Shown one piece after another: positions 1 to 12,210 of a stretch of DNA of 64,000 nt. The DNA lies in contig NC_135556.1 of assembly GCF_964340395.1 (NCBI RefSeq), positions 12,547,410 through 12,611,409 on the forward strand, read 5' to 3'. Each line of letters begins with the position of its first letter. Position 1 is the first letter of the stretch. The DNA is from Glandiceps talaboti (taxonomy: Eukaryota; Hemichordata; Enteropneusta; Spengelidae). The position numbers were made by a program, and so were the translations under genes. The notes beneath the pieces are model-generated. The model saw only the letters and a program-made list of their open reading frames with translations. It did not search any database and was not told the DNA's origin.

Positions 1-181
1 CTCATCAAATGTGCTATCCAGATAACTTCCTCTTTGAAATGTACATATTTTTTTTCTTTTTTGTATCTGATGAATCGGGTGGGGGGGGGGGGGGGGGGGT
101 CGGGGGCATACAATTCAAATTACCCAGGCATGGACTGATAACGACACACTGGTCCTTTATAATCCCTTATTTCTGTCACGT

Positions 182-390
182 GGGGAGCATGCAATCCATT
201 GCAGCTTCTGTAGGCGGAATGGATTAAAGCATTCACATTGCACCCTCTATCCTACCAGGTCCCTAATTATACAGTTGGGTTGACTTGCACGCAATCGTGG
301 TTCAAATCTTACCTATGGACTTGATCCAATTTTGGAAACAAACGGCAGAGCCAAAATTGAACCCAACCCACAGATTCCAAGCTATAACGT
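182..390 (-). mobile_element. SINE family A, copy 1 (degenerate)
   Basis: It shares the body of family A: on the plus strand CAATCCATTGCAGC, TATCCTACCAGGTCCC and TTATACAGTTGGGTTGAC, in the same order as the copies at 7.7 kb and 39.0 kb. The tRNA-like head at about 340-390 is decayed. Confidence 0.55.
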
Positions 391-1004
391 TGTACAGGCC
401 ATGCAATATTTCATACTAGTGTTAATAGGAGAATACAATGTACGTAAACCTGACCTCGGCAGACAGACGACCAATTTTACCGCGTCTAGTCGCCAATTTT
501 ACGTCAATTTTGTTTATTCGGTTTTACGCTTCCGTATAATGAAATGATATAAAACGCAGTCAACTAAACGACAAATTTAAAGATAAAATCGGGTTTTTTA
601 AGAGAGTAAGTGAACTCATAACAAAAGCTTTTACTTAGTGGTAATGCGTTTGAATTACAGATATTGGACCTTTTACTCCTATTTTGTCAGCTTTATTCTT
701 TAAATGTGTCTAATTTCTATATAGTTTCGTCGAATGCTCGAAATATTGATTGTACCTACACGAACCAGAACATCACTGTCTACAAGTGTGTGGTTGCATA
801 TGCGCAGACAATATTACATTCTTTATTCTGCTCATCACCTGCACCACGGGCAATTCTTTGTATGTTCCTTGTACTACATACTAGTATATACTCTGGTGAA
901 AATGTTGGGTTTCTTTTTTTTGGTATTTCATTCGATGTATTCAATGTCATGCAGTTTATCTTTTTAAAAAAAGTAAAGAAAAATCATATCATATCATGAT
1001 GGTC

Positions 1005-1205
1005 AAATGCATGGTTAGAGTGGCTGGCTTACAATCTGCAGGTTGCCAGTTCAAGCCTCAAGCCTGCCATTTGTTTCTGATTGGCTGAAAGTCCTTTGAC
1101 AAGATTTGAACCAGTGTGCCCCAATCAACCAAGCTGTATAATTGGGTACTTGGTAGGACAAAAGCTGCCATGTGAATGCTGTAATCCTATGCGTTTACTA
1201 AAGTA
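1005..1205 (+). mobile_element. SINE family A, copy 2
   Basis: It has a tRNA-like head with box A (TGGTTAGAGTGG near 1013) and box B-like AGTTCAAGCC near 1050. The family body follows: AAGTCCTTTGACAAGATTTG, then CCAATCAACC, TATAATTGGGTACTTGGTAG and TAATCCTATGCGTTTAC. It is in the opposite orientation to copies 1, 3 and 4. Confidence 0.6.
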
Positions 1206-3026
1206 AGAAAAATTCACCTAACATATCATGTTCTCAGATGTGGACACCATAAGAACTTTGAAATGTAACAAGCATACTCTTCACCGTCTTTTGAATATCA
1301 AGTATTCTCATTTGACTTTCATTACTGTGAAATGTCGTTCTCGGTTCCATTCACAAATGTATGTGAACACGAGAGTTCATGTGTAAATAACTGGTGTATG
1401 CCTTGCTAATAATGCAAGAGGCTGTTTGAGTACGAAAACGTCATTTTGCCGTCTCAAGACAATATGTCGCAATATCAAGTCGCTGTACTGAGACGTTATT
1501 TTGCTTTATCACTATGACATGTCACCATATCACCACGCTATACCACCATATCAAGACGTCGTGTCGCTGTATCATCACACCATCTCTCTGTATCACCGCG
1601 TCATGTCGCTGTATGAACACATCACGACAGATGATGAAATTAAACAAAATCCGGTTAACATAATATTCAAAAAACACAAGTCATGTACACCATGTGTGGT
1701 GCATATCTAAATTCATATTTTTTCGATACGATATATTTATTCATTTGATTCTTTTCATCACTTTCTTCATAAATGACATTTGGTGTATGCGATGAAGGGT
1801 TTAGAATCACTAATATACACGTGCGTTTATTGAAAAAAAAGACCTCCTCCCCGCCAAGAAACGTATTTGTGAAAACGTGAGTGGCTGTTTCCGACCTAGT
1901 AACGAGTACCATCGCAGTCAAGTATCACGAATTGATATCCATAGTCGATATTGTATTATATTAGGGAATTAAAGTGGACCCATTTCCAATTGTAATGTTA
2001 CGAGAAATGATTATTTTCCTGTAATATCTCGGCATCGTCTTTCAAACGTGAGTCAAAGCTCATTTTTCGTGACGTCAGAAACCGAATCCTGTCGTTCACG
2101 TTTCTTTGTCGTTGATAACTTTGTCGTTGATTTTCATGATCCTTTCACAAATGTATGGTATGTATCCAATTTGTGCAACCTTTTTTCAATGATGAGAAGG
2201 CTATATTATGGCCACAACTCTCCACACCTGTATTAGCTACAGCAGCAGGTTTTTCATTATTCAAATGAGATGATAATTGCGAGAGGCAGCAGTTTCTGTA
2301 TTCTATATCTTGTAAAATAGTTATAACGTATTGTCCAACTGTATGGCTGTATTGTTGTCAATATATAGAGGGAGATCTGTAGGTAGAGGGCGCTCTGTGA
2401 TGTCGTACACGTCGCTTCTCCTTCTGAGTTACTGCTTCGCAAGTGTTCGCTTTGACCTTGTGAAATACGTTATTAAAGGTCCCAGGTTTGCATGAACTAG
2501 CTACGTGTACCGCAGACATGAGCCCTGTACAGGGTTATCAATTGAATAATCAGCCATTATTTATCAGCCAGCCGTCTGAGCCTCTACAATATAGAAGCCA
2601 GTGATAACAGTATAGCAGTCACTTGATGTTAATGTTCCATTTAGTTTTAATAACGTCCGTTTATTGTACACTCAAACTCGTTAACCCCAAAAAGAATAGA
2701 CCTATTATAGATATATAATAGGTTTTTTTTTATCTTTTGATGGAAATTTCCTAGGAATTCAATTTCTCCTCAAACTAATCACTATCACGTGATATACGTA
2801 TACTGTACGTAAGTAGAACATTTCATATTTAATCGTTTTTATTATTTTTATTGGAATTATACTTTTTGGAAACAATCAAATTTGATCCACTTATTGGAAT
2901 ATATGTTTAACTTCACATACATTATTTTTTTTTTAAAATGGACCGTTATTCGACTGAAGGTCATGATAGCAGGTATACATACAAAGGTTTACGTTATCTC
3001 AATATAAATATAACATCAAGGACTGG

Positions 3027-3027
<1 letters not shown>
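1206..3027. other. Non-coding stretch, nothing firm
   Basis: AT-rich. At 1465-1630 there is a loose repeat of ATATCAAGTCGCTGTA/ATCACCATATCACC-like units. I see no exon with good splice signals. Confidence 0.5.
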
Positions 3028-3066
<39 letters not shown>

Positions 3067-3073
3067 GGCAGGC

Positions 3074-3153
<80 letters not shown>

Positions 3154-3350
3154 TCATATGTAGGTAGGTAGGTAATTGGGTAGGTGGATGGGTGGGTGGA
3201 TGGGTAGATGGAAGGATGGATGGTGGAGGGAGGGAGGGAGGAAGAGAGGAAGGGAGAGGGAGGAGGCAGATAGACAGTTGGGAGTGTGAACAGACAGACA
3301 GACAGACAGACAGACACAAACACACACACACACACGCGCGCGCGCGCACG
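3028..3350 (+). repeat. CAGA, GGTA/GGTG, GGGA and CA/CG microsatellite cluster
   Basis: CAGA units 3028-3153, then GGTA/GGGT/GGAT-type units to about 3262, a second CAGA block 3291-3316 and CA then CG dinucleotides to about 3350. Not coding. Confidence 0.9.
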
Positions 3351-4091
3351 CATACATGCATGCAGACAAATCAGACCTTGCTATGTCTGCATGTCTTCAT
3401 GCATGAAGGCATGCAGACAGAGCAAGGTAGCACTAGGTTTATTTGCTTCACTTTTTCTGTATGTAGATACAACTGTGCATGTATTAAATAATAAATATAA
3501 AATAGGCTGTCTTGCGTGAATAGTGTAAATTGCTGTCTCGAGGAACTTTATGACAGCGTGCTTATACCGTCACGTAAGGTTCAAAAGGGTATCTCATTCG
3601 ATAATAAAATACCCCACACACACGTTTATGAGGCGGCGGTAAAATACCACAACTATCGGAGTTTGAAATATTTTATCATCATTACAATATTTCTCATTTA
3701 AAATTGCCGGCCTTTAAACCCTCATGAAATCCACTAATGGCATCCACTTTCAGGGCTCTTTCTAACATATTCCGATTTTGTAAAGACCATATTTATGGTT
3801 CATCGACTTCCTTTAAAAAGGAGGTAGGAAGTGACACGTTTTCAATGGCCCCCCGGGGGTAAATTTTAAACGTTCAAACTGTCAGATATTATCATTTTCG
3901 GAAGAATTATGACATGATGACGAAAATATATCTGAAACTCGTCATATTCAGAAATTTGGGGAGTTCATCTCCCTCCTCTTTTATTTGTACTCTGTAGAAA
4001 CATGGATCTTAGAAACTGAAAGTGATTCCAACAACTTCTTGTACAGTAACTTATTAAATGGCATCCACACACATAGTCACCGAAAGAAAGA

Positions 4092-4120
4092 CAGACAGAC
4101 AGACAGTCTGTCTGTCTGTC
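4092..4120. repeat. CAGA/CTGT hairpin
   Basis: AGACAGACAGACAG meets CTGTCTGTCTGTCT with a one-base loop, a microsatellite that reverses strand at a point. Confidence 0.8.
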
Positions 4121-5322
4121 TCCCTTTAAAGCCATGATAAGTGAATAATCAGGAAAGTGATTACATGCCAGTTAAGGAAACCATCACATTTTGAAGGTGT
4201 TATAATATAGTCTATATTAAGACCATCAAGTCTTGATTTGTAATAAAATTATATGGTCGGAAGGAAGAAACGAAAGAAGTTAATAGGAAAGGATAATAGT
4301 CTTCCTATCAATACAGGAATAACATGAATCAGTACAGCTGGTCACTGAAGACCGTTCTTTGAATCTGTTATATTTGAATGTGATAAACATTATCACCTCG
4401 TGACGTGGAAATGGACTGTTCGCGGGTGAGTCATATTGGACAGGTGATTTTCTGAAAATGCCGTCTCGACTAACGTTTACAGTAATAGATATGTAACTTT
4501 AATGCATTCAAAGACAGAGCTTCAAAACGTTGCATCGTTTGTTTTCTGTGTTTCCGTGCTTTATGTATATTGTACTTCTTGCATTTATATTTATCGATGT
4601 TATAAACGTAAATTTGTTGAGTTCACATATTAATGTATACGAAACTGTAACATAGTTGTATCAGTACATTGAGTCAGTATGTTAATATATTTCCAAGTAG
4701 TGATTTCTTGGAGATTCGTGAAAGTCACTAACTCGAGAAATACGTCTACATCCCACTCCAACCCCGGAAGGTACTCACATAGAAAGGGTATATACAGTTG
4801 GTTTTGCGCGTTCCCCCCCCCCCCTCCTTTCGATTCATGTAGACGTTCAACTCTTGATTTTTTTTTGTTCATATGTAGAGGTTTGATCTCATTTTGGACA
4901 ATGTAGTTTCGGAATTGCCAATTTTCACTTTTTTGGAAATTTTGACTCCCATTTCATTTTCTGGTTGACTGTAAACATTTAACCCCTAGTTTCTGGTTCA
5001 AATGTAGATTTTATTTTCTAGTTTTTATACTTTTATAGTGTTTGCGCTTGTAACATGAATACACGAGGGTACATTCCAAAAATTTGTTCCCACCTGTAGA
5101 ATAGAAATAATGGACTCTCGTGTTAACTGTTTGAATATAAGCGGCACTACCAAAATTAGGATTCGATTGTTTGACATTTTGATACAAACAGCGACAAGAA
5201 AAAGAAATAATACCCCCCCCCTTTTTTTTTGGTACAATTTTATACATTCAGAAGTTTTAACCAGACTTGGACTTGTCCTTTTATTCGAACTCAAGTTATG
5301 CATTCGTTCACTTTTGTTTTCC

Positions 5323-5683
5323 AAATAAAAATTGTTTGGTTCCGGTTACTAGACCCCATCTAGTTTATCACGCCGACCCTAAACTTATTTTACGTATTCG
5401 AGAAAAATAATAATAAAATCGCGAAAATCGTGAAGTCTTGCACGGAATAGTGGATGTGGAAACTGACATCAACTTAAGAGGACAATATAAAACTATTCTT
5501 CCAAGCTGTAAAGGCTGTACATCTGATAGGAAGAAATAAACAACACAGAGACTATTTGGAAAGGAAAACCTGAACTAGACACTCACAAATGAAGAAAAAA
5601 ATATAATAAAATAAAAAAATCTACCTATCCCACCTATTTTAAAATTGAATATAATCGGAACCACACAATTTGTTTACGCCTTA
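5323..5683 (-). mobile_element. MITE family C, copy 1
   Basis: About 350 bp with terminal inverted repeats: TTGTTTGGTTCCGGTTACT at the left and AATCGGAACCACACAA at the right. The interior matches copy 3 at 21.4-21.8 kb in opposite orientation (GCCGACCCTAAACTTATTTT, GAAGAAATAAACA, GAACTAGACACTCAC). It has no coding capacity. Confidence 0.65.
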
Positions 5684-6573
5684 TAGCAAACACCTCCCCC
5701 CCCCCACACACACACAATTCTAATATCTGCGTTCGTTATCAGCTAAGTGTAGTCAGCACATAAACAATGTGTATTTTCATCTCAAAATAGAACGTGGTCT
5801 TTTATTAAAAGTGTGATTTATATATTTTATCAAGTATACTCCACATCAGACTATACACGACATATGTTCGATGCATTTACCTTAGCAAATAAAGTTGAAC
5901 TGCTTATAGTGAATCAACTCAAATATCTCAACCTTATGGTCAATTCACACACTTTTTGTTGCAAACATTGAGACACATTGTACAGAATGCTTTATTGATA
6001 ACCATAACTCAAAATGACTAGGTGTGAATTAAGATTGGGGAAAAGGGCATAGCACATCCCATTATCGTTGGTCTAGGTTTGTGGGGGCGGGGGGTGCAAT
6101 CAATTCGAAACGACAATAACCACGTGCAGCTGAGCGCTATCAACTACGTGTATTATGAAAAGTTTGGCAATGTTTGTATAACATAGTGACATATATTTTC
6201 TTTGCGATTTGAATTGGGATAGGGAATACACATTATATGATAATATGTACAGTAAATGACTGGAATCTCTCAAATGACATTGTCTGCTCTGAAGTATTCA
6301 AAGAACAAGTGCCAGAACACAATAACCCCTTTCACCATTACTAGTGATGTCCACATACGTACATATTCACAAACTTGGTGTGTGTGATACTTATTAGTTC
6401 GTAGTACAAATAAGTCCAACTACAGTGACATGGTACGATATACGTTTCAACACAGATGGACTTGAGTATTTCATAACTTGAGTTTGAATAAAAGGACTTA
6501 TTAGTACTACCGAGTAAACAGAAACAGAAACAGATTACAAAAATTGCCATGGTGGTGCTCTACTTCCTGTCTG

Positions 6574-6708
6574 ATGTGTGTACCTGGGGGTATACATGGT
6601 ATAGGTTACTGCTGCTTTCCTCTATGTCTGAACAATACAAAAAACACCCCTGATTTACACTTCTACAGAATACCAAGGGACAAAGCTCTTAAGAAACGGT
6701 ACTATGAG
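6574..6708 (+). CDS. THAP-type zinc finger exon or remnant
   Basis: From the ATG at 6574 the frame reads MCVPGGIHGIGYCCFPLCLN, then a short spacer and LHFYRIPRDKALKKRYYE. The paired cysteines (CCFPLC) followed by LHFYRIP and a basic helix match the first half of a THAP (C2CH) domain, found in transcription factors and in P-element-like transposases. The frame stops 6 codons after a possible donor, GAG followed by GTGATA at 6709. The second half of the domain (C-x2-H) was not found nearby. It may be the first exon of a gene, or a decayed fragment. I see no convincing next exon. Confidence 0.45.
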
Positions 6709-7664
6709 GTGATAATACCCCCAATTTGAGCGAGGGCGCTGTATTATCAATTTCCTGTTTGCAGTCTACAATGGCCTATTGAACTTTTGCTCCAAACACA
6801 AATTTAAAATTTTACCTGAAATGTTCAACCGCACACTTCAACATGTACACTTTACTTCTAATACTGTCCACAGAAGCTAGCTACCAGGTATCCAGTCACA
6901 CAACGAAATACACTACTAGCTACACTGATTGTATTATAACTGGAGTACTATTTTGTCGATCAGACAACCAGAAATATATTCACTGGAAATTGATAAAATG
7001 CCAATAATTAGAAACTGTACATGTTCGATTCCATCCATAAGTAGTACAGTAATAGGTTGAAAACCGTGATCACTTTGGTGGTGCTGATTTTAGGGTTCAG
7101 ACAAAAAGTCAAATCGATTGGATGTATGGTATAATATTATGCGTACAGTATGTTTACCCACAGGTGATTCAATACTGTTCAGGGTGTATGATATTACGAG
7201 TGAGTCATTATATTCAAGAGAAGAATTTCAAAAATCATTCCAGTTGTAGCTAATACAACTTTACAGGGCAATCTTTCAATCCCGGGTTATCGTATTAATC
7301 AGGATTACATAGGATAATATTTTCTTTAGCTGTAGATAATTTTTTTTTCAGATGTTCTCCCAAATACGACCGTTTTTCACATCTAGATTATTTGGATAGT
7401 TGTAACATTTCCATGTGACTGTGAGCAGTGAGCAATACAGACGATACTTCCAACTGATAAAAATAGAGAAAAAATACTTTAAAATCAAAGAGTTATGCTA
7501 GATTTATCCCATGTATGTTAACACACCGAGGAGTTAGTATTTGACGTCTTAAATGTAAGTTTTATATACATATAGCGCTTTCCCGCATACAGATTAAAAC
7601 GCTTTACAACCATTACCCCTGGTACGGCCCTACAACAGAACAACATATTTTTGCCCATCCTAAA

Positions 7665-7890
7665 CTGGGAGACATACAATCCAGTGCAGCCTCTATAAGA
7701 TTATAGCATTAAACTCTATCCTACCAAGTCCCCGATCATACAACTGGGTTTAGTGAAGCTCAATCCTTGTCCATATCTTCTCCAAGGATTTTAACCATTA
7801 TACAGCATCCAATTTAAATGGTAAGGTTCCGACAAATTACAAATTACAGGCTACCCTAACCATGTGACCACCTCGACTGTACATACATTG
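7665..7890 (-). mobile_element. SINE family A, copy 3
   Basis: The same ordered blocks appear in reverse: ACAATCCAGTGCAGCC, TATCCTACCAAGTCCCC, CATACAACTGGGTT and CCAAGGATTTTAACCATT. A head resembling a tRNA box A (TGGTTAGGGTAG on the minus strand) lies near 7860. Confidence 0.55.
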
Positions 7891-9635
7891 TGCCGGTGTT
7901 ACTTATTCGGCGTATTGCTCATACATTCAGCATTGACAAACCAATATAGACCATTTTACATATTTTATTTTTATTTCGAGGACGTATCTTTTCTTTTTAC
8001 TGAAATACGGATGAAAAGATTTTTAAAAAATAATTGAAATGATTCAGAGATAAGTAATACTGACTGAAGTATGTATTTTCCAACCAAACCTACCGCCACT
8101 CCAATTGATTCAAAACGAGCTCGAGTGGTGAAAATATTGCCTAGGCATAGATCTCCTTTTAATGCCAGCAACTATCAGAGCAACATTATTAACTTTATCA
8201 CGTACAGTTACAGAACCAAATCTATTCTAGTGTTGACAAATCTACTGGGGAGCACGTTTTTGTTCTAAACATCATCCGTTTTATCTGTTTTCTGCTGTAA
8301 AGTGAATCTAATTTCCACGATTTAGCATTTAATGATCATATTTATTTTCATGAAATTAGCACAGTGCCTTCGGTAATTCCCAAATCTTGTGCCGATTCAC
8401 GGGAAATTATTAGATTAGTATAAAAGCGTCAATCGTCTCTGGTTCTCTTTTATCACGACATAAATACTTTCAAGTAGCCTTCGTAAATGAGCTTAACTGC
8501 CGTAAATCCCGTGGCTAGGAAATATTTACTGCTTTGAATAGGATTATATATTGTTCCTGTAAAACGGCCAAAATCAAATCATGCGAGCCCAAGATAACAA
8601 TATTACCGCAGCTGCTTATAAGTAGCTCTTTTCTTCATGGACACGAACGGGGGGAAATTATTTGCTCAATATCAGATTCTGAAATATTCGAATTCTACAT
8701 TAGTCATAAGTTAGCGGGACCTTCGCACCGGCGTACGCGTATTTCGACTACGCCCTCGTCATAGAGGAGATGACATAGACGAAATCCATTTACACAAAGC
8801 TAGCGTAGTCACGAACGCATAACAAGAAAAGAAACCTCCACTTTTATAGTCCCATATTCTCTTTAGTTTTTTTTCTTCATATTTTAACATTAACTGTAAA
8901 AGATCCAACAACTGTAACAATGTATATCATAGAACTATTACATAATATCATGATTAATATGTTGGTGACAGGGATCAGATCATGGAGCACACCCGTATTT
9001 ATAAGACGAACATCAATACAACTTTCGGTTTATATTCATAATTAAGAGTCACGAACACGCTCATTTCTAAGTTGCAGCATAGTTATGACCATAGACGACA
9101 TAGAAACACATCTGTTCATATGTAACCCATCATCGTCTCCTGAAATATTACCATATTTGGTGATTAAGAATACAATTTCAACATGATACAGTCTCTTTTG
9201 TTTGGTGATTTCCATATTAAATGGAAAATCGACAGCTGCCCAACATGTCATGTCGATCATATTAAGATCTATATAGCTTTATGGCGACATTAATTTTTTT
9301 AGATTTGAACGTATCTGTTTCCTATGGATAGCGTAAAATCAATCATCTAGAGTCTGGCATTCTTTATACTGACCCATCTTTTAGATGATCTATGTGATCT
9401 AAGCATGTGAATGAATGAGTTACCGCCATTTCACATAATGACAGGTTGAATAAGTTTGTAATTGAATATGTACCACTAGAGACGTTGGACTGTGGAAAGT
9501 AGATGCTTCCATCAGTTTGCAATGAGCTCGCTCATCAGTCTCGCCCGTATGTTGTAGCCGTCCCCCATATTGCGGTGTCTAGTCCATGTCTGTCATACTG
9601 CCCAGTAAGTTTTGATGGAGGTTATATTTTCACCC

Positions 9636-9640
<5 letters not shown>
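7891..9640. other. Non-coding stretch
   Basis: Only short frames. No repeat family, RNA gene or domain recognised. Confidence 0.5.
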
Positions 9641-9726
<86 letters not shown>

Positions 9727-9793
9727 GCGCCTGTCTGTCTGTCTGTCTGTCTGTCTGTCTGACTGACTGACTGACTGACTGACTGACTGACTG
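9641..9793 (+). repeat. CTGT then CTGA tetranucleotide array
   Basis: About 30 CTGT units interrupted once by GCGC, changing to CTGA units from about 9761. Confidence 0.95.
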
Positions 9794-10496
9794 GATGGAA
9801 ATCAGATTCCGTATTTGACTTGAATTAAGTTTAGTGAAGCCATGACATTACTACATAAGCTATCGAGCTCTTACTCGAGGGCGCTCTTCTTGTTTGTTTT
9901 CTGTTGTCACTTCTTAGCTTCAGGGATATTCGCTCTACCGAGTACCTCTAGTTTTGATGCTTTACGCTCAAGAATGCGAATTTATCGTCATGCAATGAAA
10001 TCATGGTGGTTAAAAATGGCGTCATGGTATCGCTTCAACGAACTTAGGGAGTTTAATGGTTATATATACAGGTTATAACCTACACTTTGATACAGAGAAT
10101 TCAATTCAATTCAAAAGACACCGTTGCGGGCACTCTGCATAATAAAGTCATGCAAGGACTCACTAGAGAAATGAGTCACGAGCTTTTTACAAGTGAGTAA
10201 ATATTTATTATTAATTGCTAATAATTCAGATGAATGTAAGCTGATATCATTTGTTTAATATTAATGTGTCAATAAATGTCATTAGTGAAACTTAAGATAT
10301 ACGACAATCTATGTGTTAATGCGATTAATTTCAAGTTGTTAGACAACAGTGAATTATAGATACGTTTCCGCTTTTAAAATGTTTGATATTTGTTTAAAAT
10401 ATCCCCACACTCAAATGCAATTGATCTGGCGTCTTAATACTCCCCAGGTGATTGAAAAGTGACGCTATGTAGTGTAGTCATTAATATACTTATACA

Positions 10497-12045
10497 ACGA
10501 GTAACAATGCTACATCCGTTTATAGCATTCACATTACAACGAGTAACACTGAAGTAAAGCACTTTCTCTATGTGCTACATCCGTTTATAGCATTCACATT
10601 ACAACGAGTAACACTGAAGTAAAGCACTTTCTCTATGTGCTACATCCGTTTATAGCATTCACATTACAACGAGTAACACTGAAGTAAAGCACTTTCTCTA
10701 TGTGCTACATCCGTTTATAGCATTCACATTACAACGAGTAACACTGAAGTAAAGCACTTTCTCTATGTGCTACATCCGTTTATAGCATTCACATTACAAC
10801 GAGTAACACTGAAGTAAAGCACTTTCTCTATGTGCTACATCCGTTTATAGCATTCACATTACAACGAGTAACACTGAAGTAAAGCACTTTCTCTATGTGC
10901 TACATCCGTTTATAGCATTCACATTACAACGAGTAACACTGAAGTAAAGCACTTTCTCTATGTGCTACATCCGTTTATAGCATTCACAATACAACGAGTA
11001 ACACTGAAGTAAAGCACTTTCTCTATGTGCTACATCCGTTTATAGCATTCACATTACAACGAGTAACACTGAAGTAAAGCACTTTCTCTATGTGCTACAT
11101 CCGTTTATAGCATTCACATTACAACGAGTAACACTGAAGTAAAGCACTTTCTCTATGTGCTACATCCGTTTATAGCATTCACATTACAACGAGTAACACT
11201 GAAGTAAAGCACTTTCTCTATGTGCTACATCCGTTTATAGCATTCACATTACAACGAGTAACACTGAAGTAAAGCACTTTCTCTATGTGCTACATCCGTT
11301 TATAGCATTCACATTACAACGAGTAACACTGAAGTAAAGCACTTTCTCTATGTGCTACATCCGTTTATAGCATTCACATTACAACGAGTAACACTGAAGT
11401 AAAGCACTTTCTCTATGTGCTACATCCGTTTATAGCATTCACATTACAACGAGTAACACTGAAGTAAAGCACTTTCTCTATGTGCTACATCCGTTTATAG
11501 CATTCACATTACAACGAGTGACACTGAAGTGAAGCACTTTCTCTATGTGCTACATCCGTTTATAGCATTCACATTACAACGAGTGACACTGAAGTGAAGC
11601 ACTTTCTCTATGTGCTACATCCGTTTATAGCATTCACATTACAACGAGTGACACTGAAGTAAAGCACTTTCTCTATGTGCTACATCCGTTTATAGCATTC
11701 ACATTACAACGAGTAACACTGAAGTAAAGCACTTTCTCTATGTGCTACATCCGTTTATAGCATTCACATTACAACGAGTAACACTGAAGTAAAGCACTTT
11801 CTCTATGTGCTACATCCGTTTATAGCATTCACATTACAACGAGTAACACTGAAGTAAAGCACTTTCTCTATGTGCTACATCCGTTTATAGCACTAATATT
11901 ACAACGAGCAATACTGAAGTAAAGCACTTTCTCTATGTGCTACACCCATTTATAACATTCATATTACAACACGTAACACTGAAGTAAAGCACCTTCTCTA
12001 TGTGCTACACGCGTTTTATAGCATTCATATCAAGTGTAAAAGTAT
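10497..12045 (+). repeat. 65-bp satellite-like tandem array, about 23 units
   Basis: The unit runs from GTGCTACATCCGTTTATAGC through ATTCACATTACAACGAGTAA to CACTGAAGTAAAGCACTTTC plus TCTAT, period 65. The central units are almost identical; three share the variants GAGTGACAC or GTGAAGC (about 11510-11650). The last two or three units (after 11890) are clearly diverged, so the array edge is older. It is non-coding. Confidence 0.95.
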
Positions 12046-12210
12046 ACTAGGTTTATTTACAAGCCTAGCACGTGGCCTTTCTAATGTGGTCAATTAGCAA
12101 ATGAAAAATTATACTTTTACACTTGATATGGATGCTATAAATGATTGTGGTACATACAGAAAACACTTTACTTTGGTGTTGTGGGTTGTATTTATGCACA
12201 CCTATTTCAC
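12016..12210. repeat. Foldback at the right end of the 65-bp array
   Basis: TATAGCATTCATATCAAGTG plus TAAAAGTATA at 12016-12045 recurs inverted as TATACTTTTACACTTGATAT plus GGATGCTATA at 12111-12140. The 12141-12205 segment (GTGGTACATACAGAAAACAC, then TTTACTTTGGTGTTG) is a degenerate reverse complement of the 65-bp unit. Arms of about 95 nt flank a 65-nt loop. Confidence 0.8.

Noticed and set aside
2994-3491. SVCL/DRQT frames in the 3.0-3.4 kb cluster
   Set aside because: Microsatellite translation; frames exist on both strands at once.
10497-12010. CRISPR-like array
   Set aside because: Units are contiguous 65-bp tandem copies with no unique spacers, and the genome is eukaryotic.
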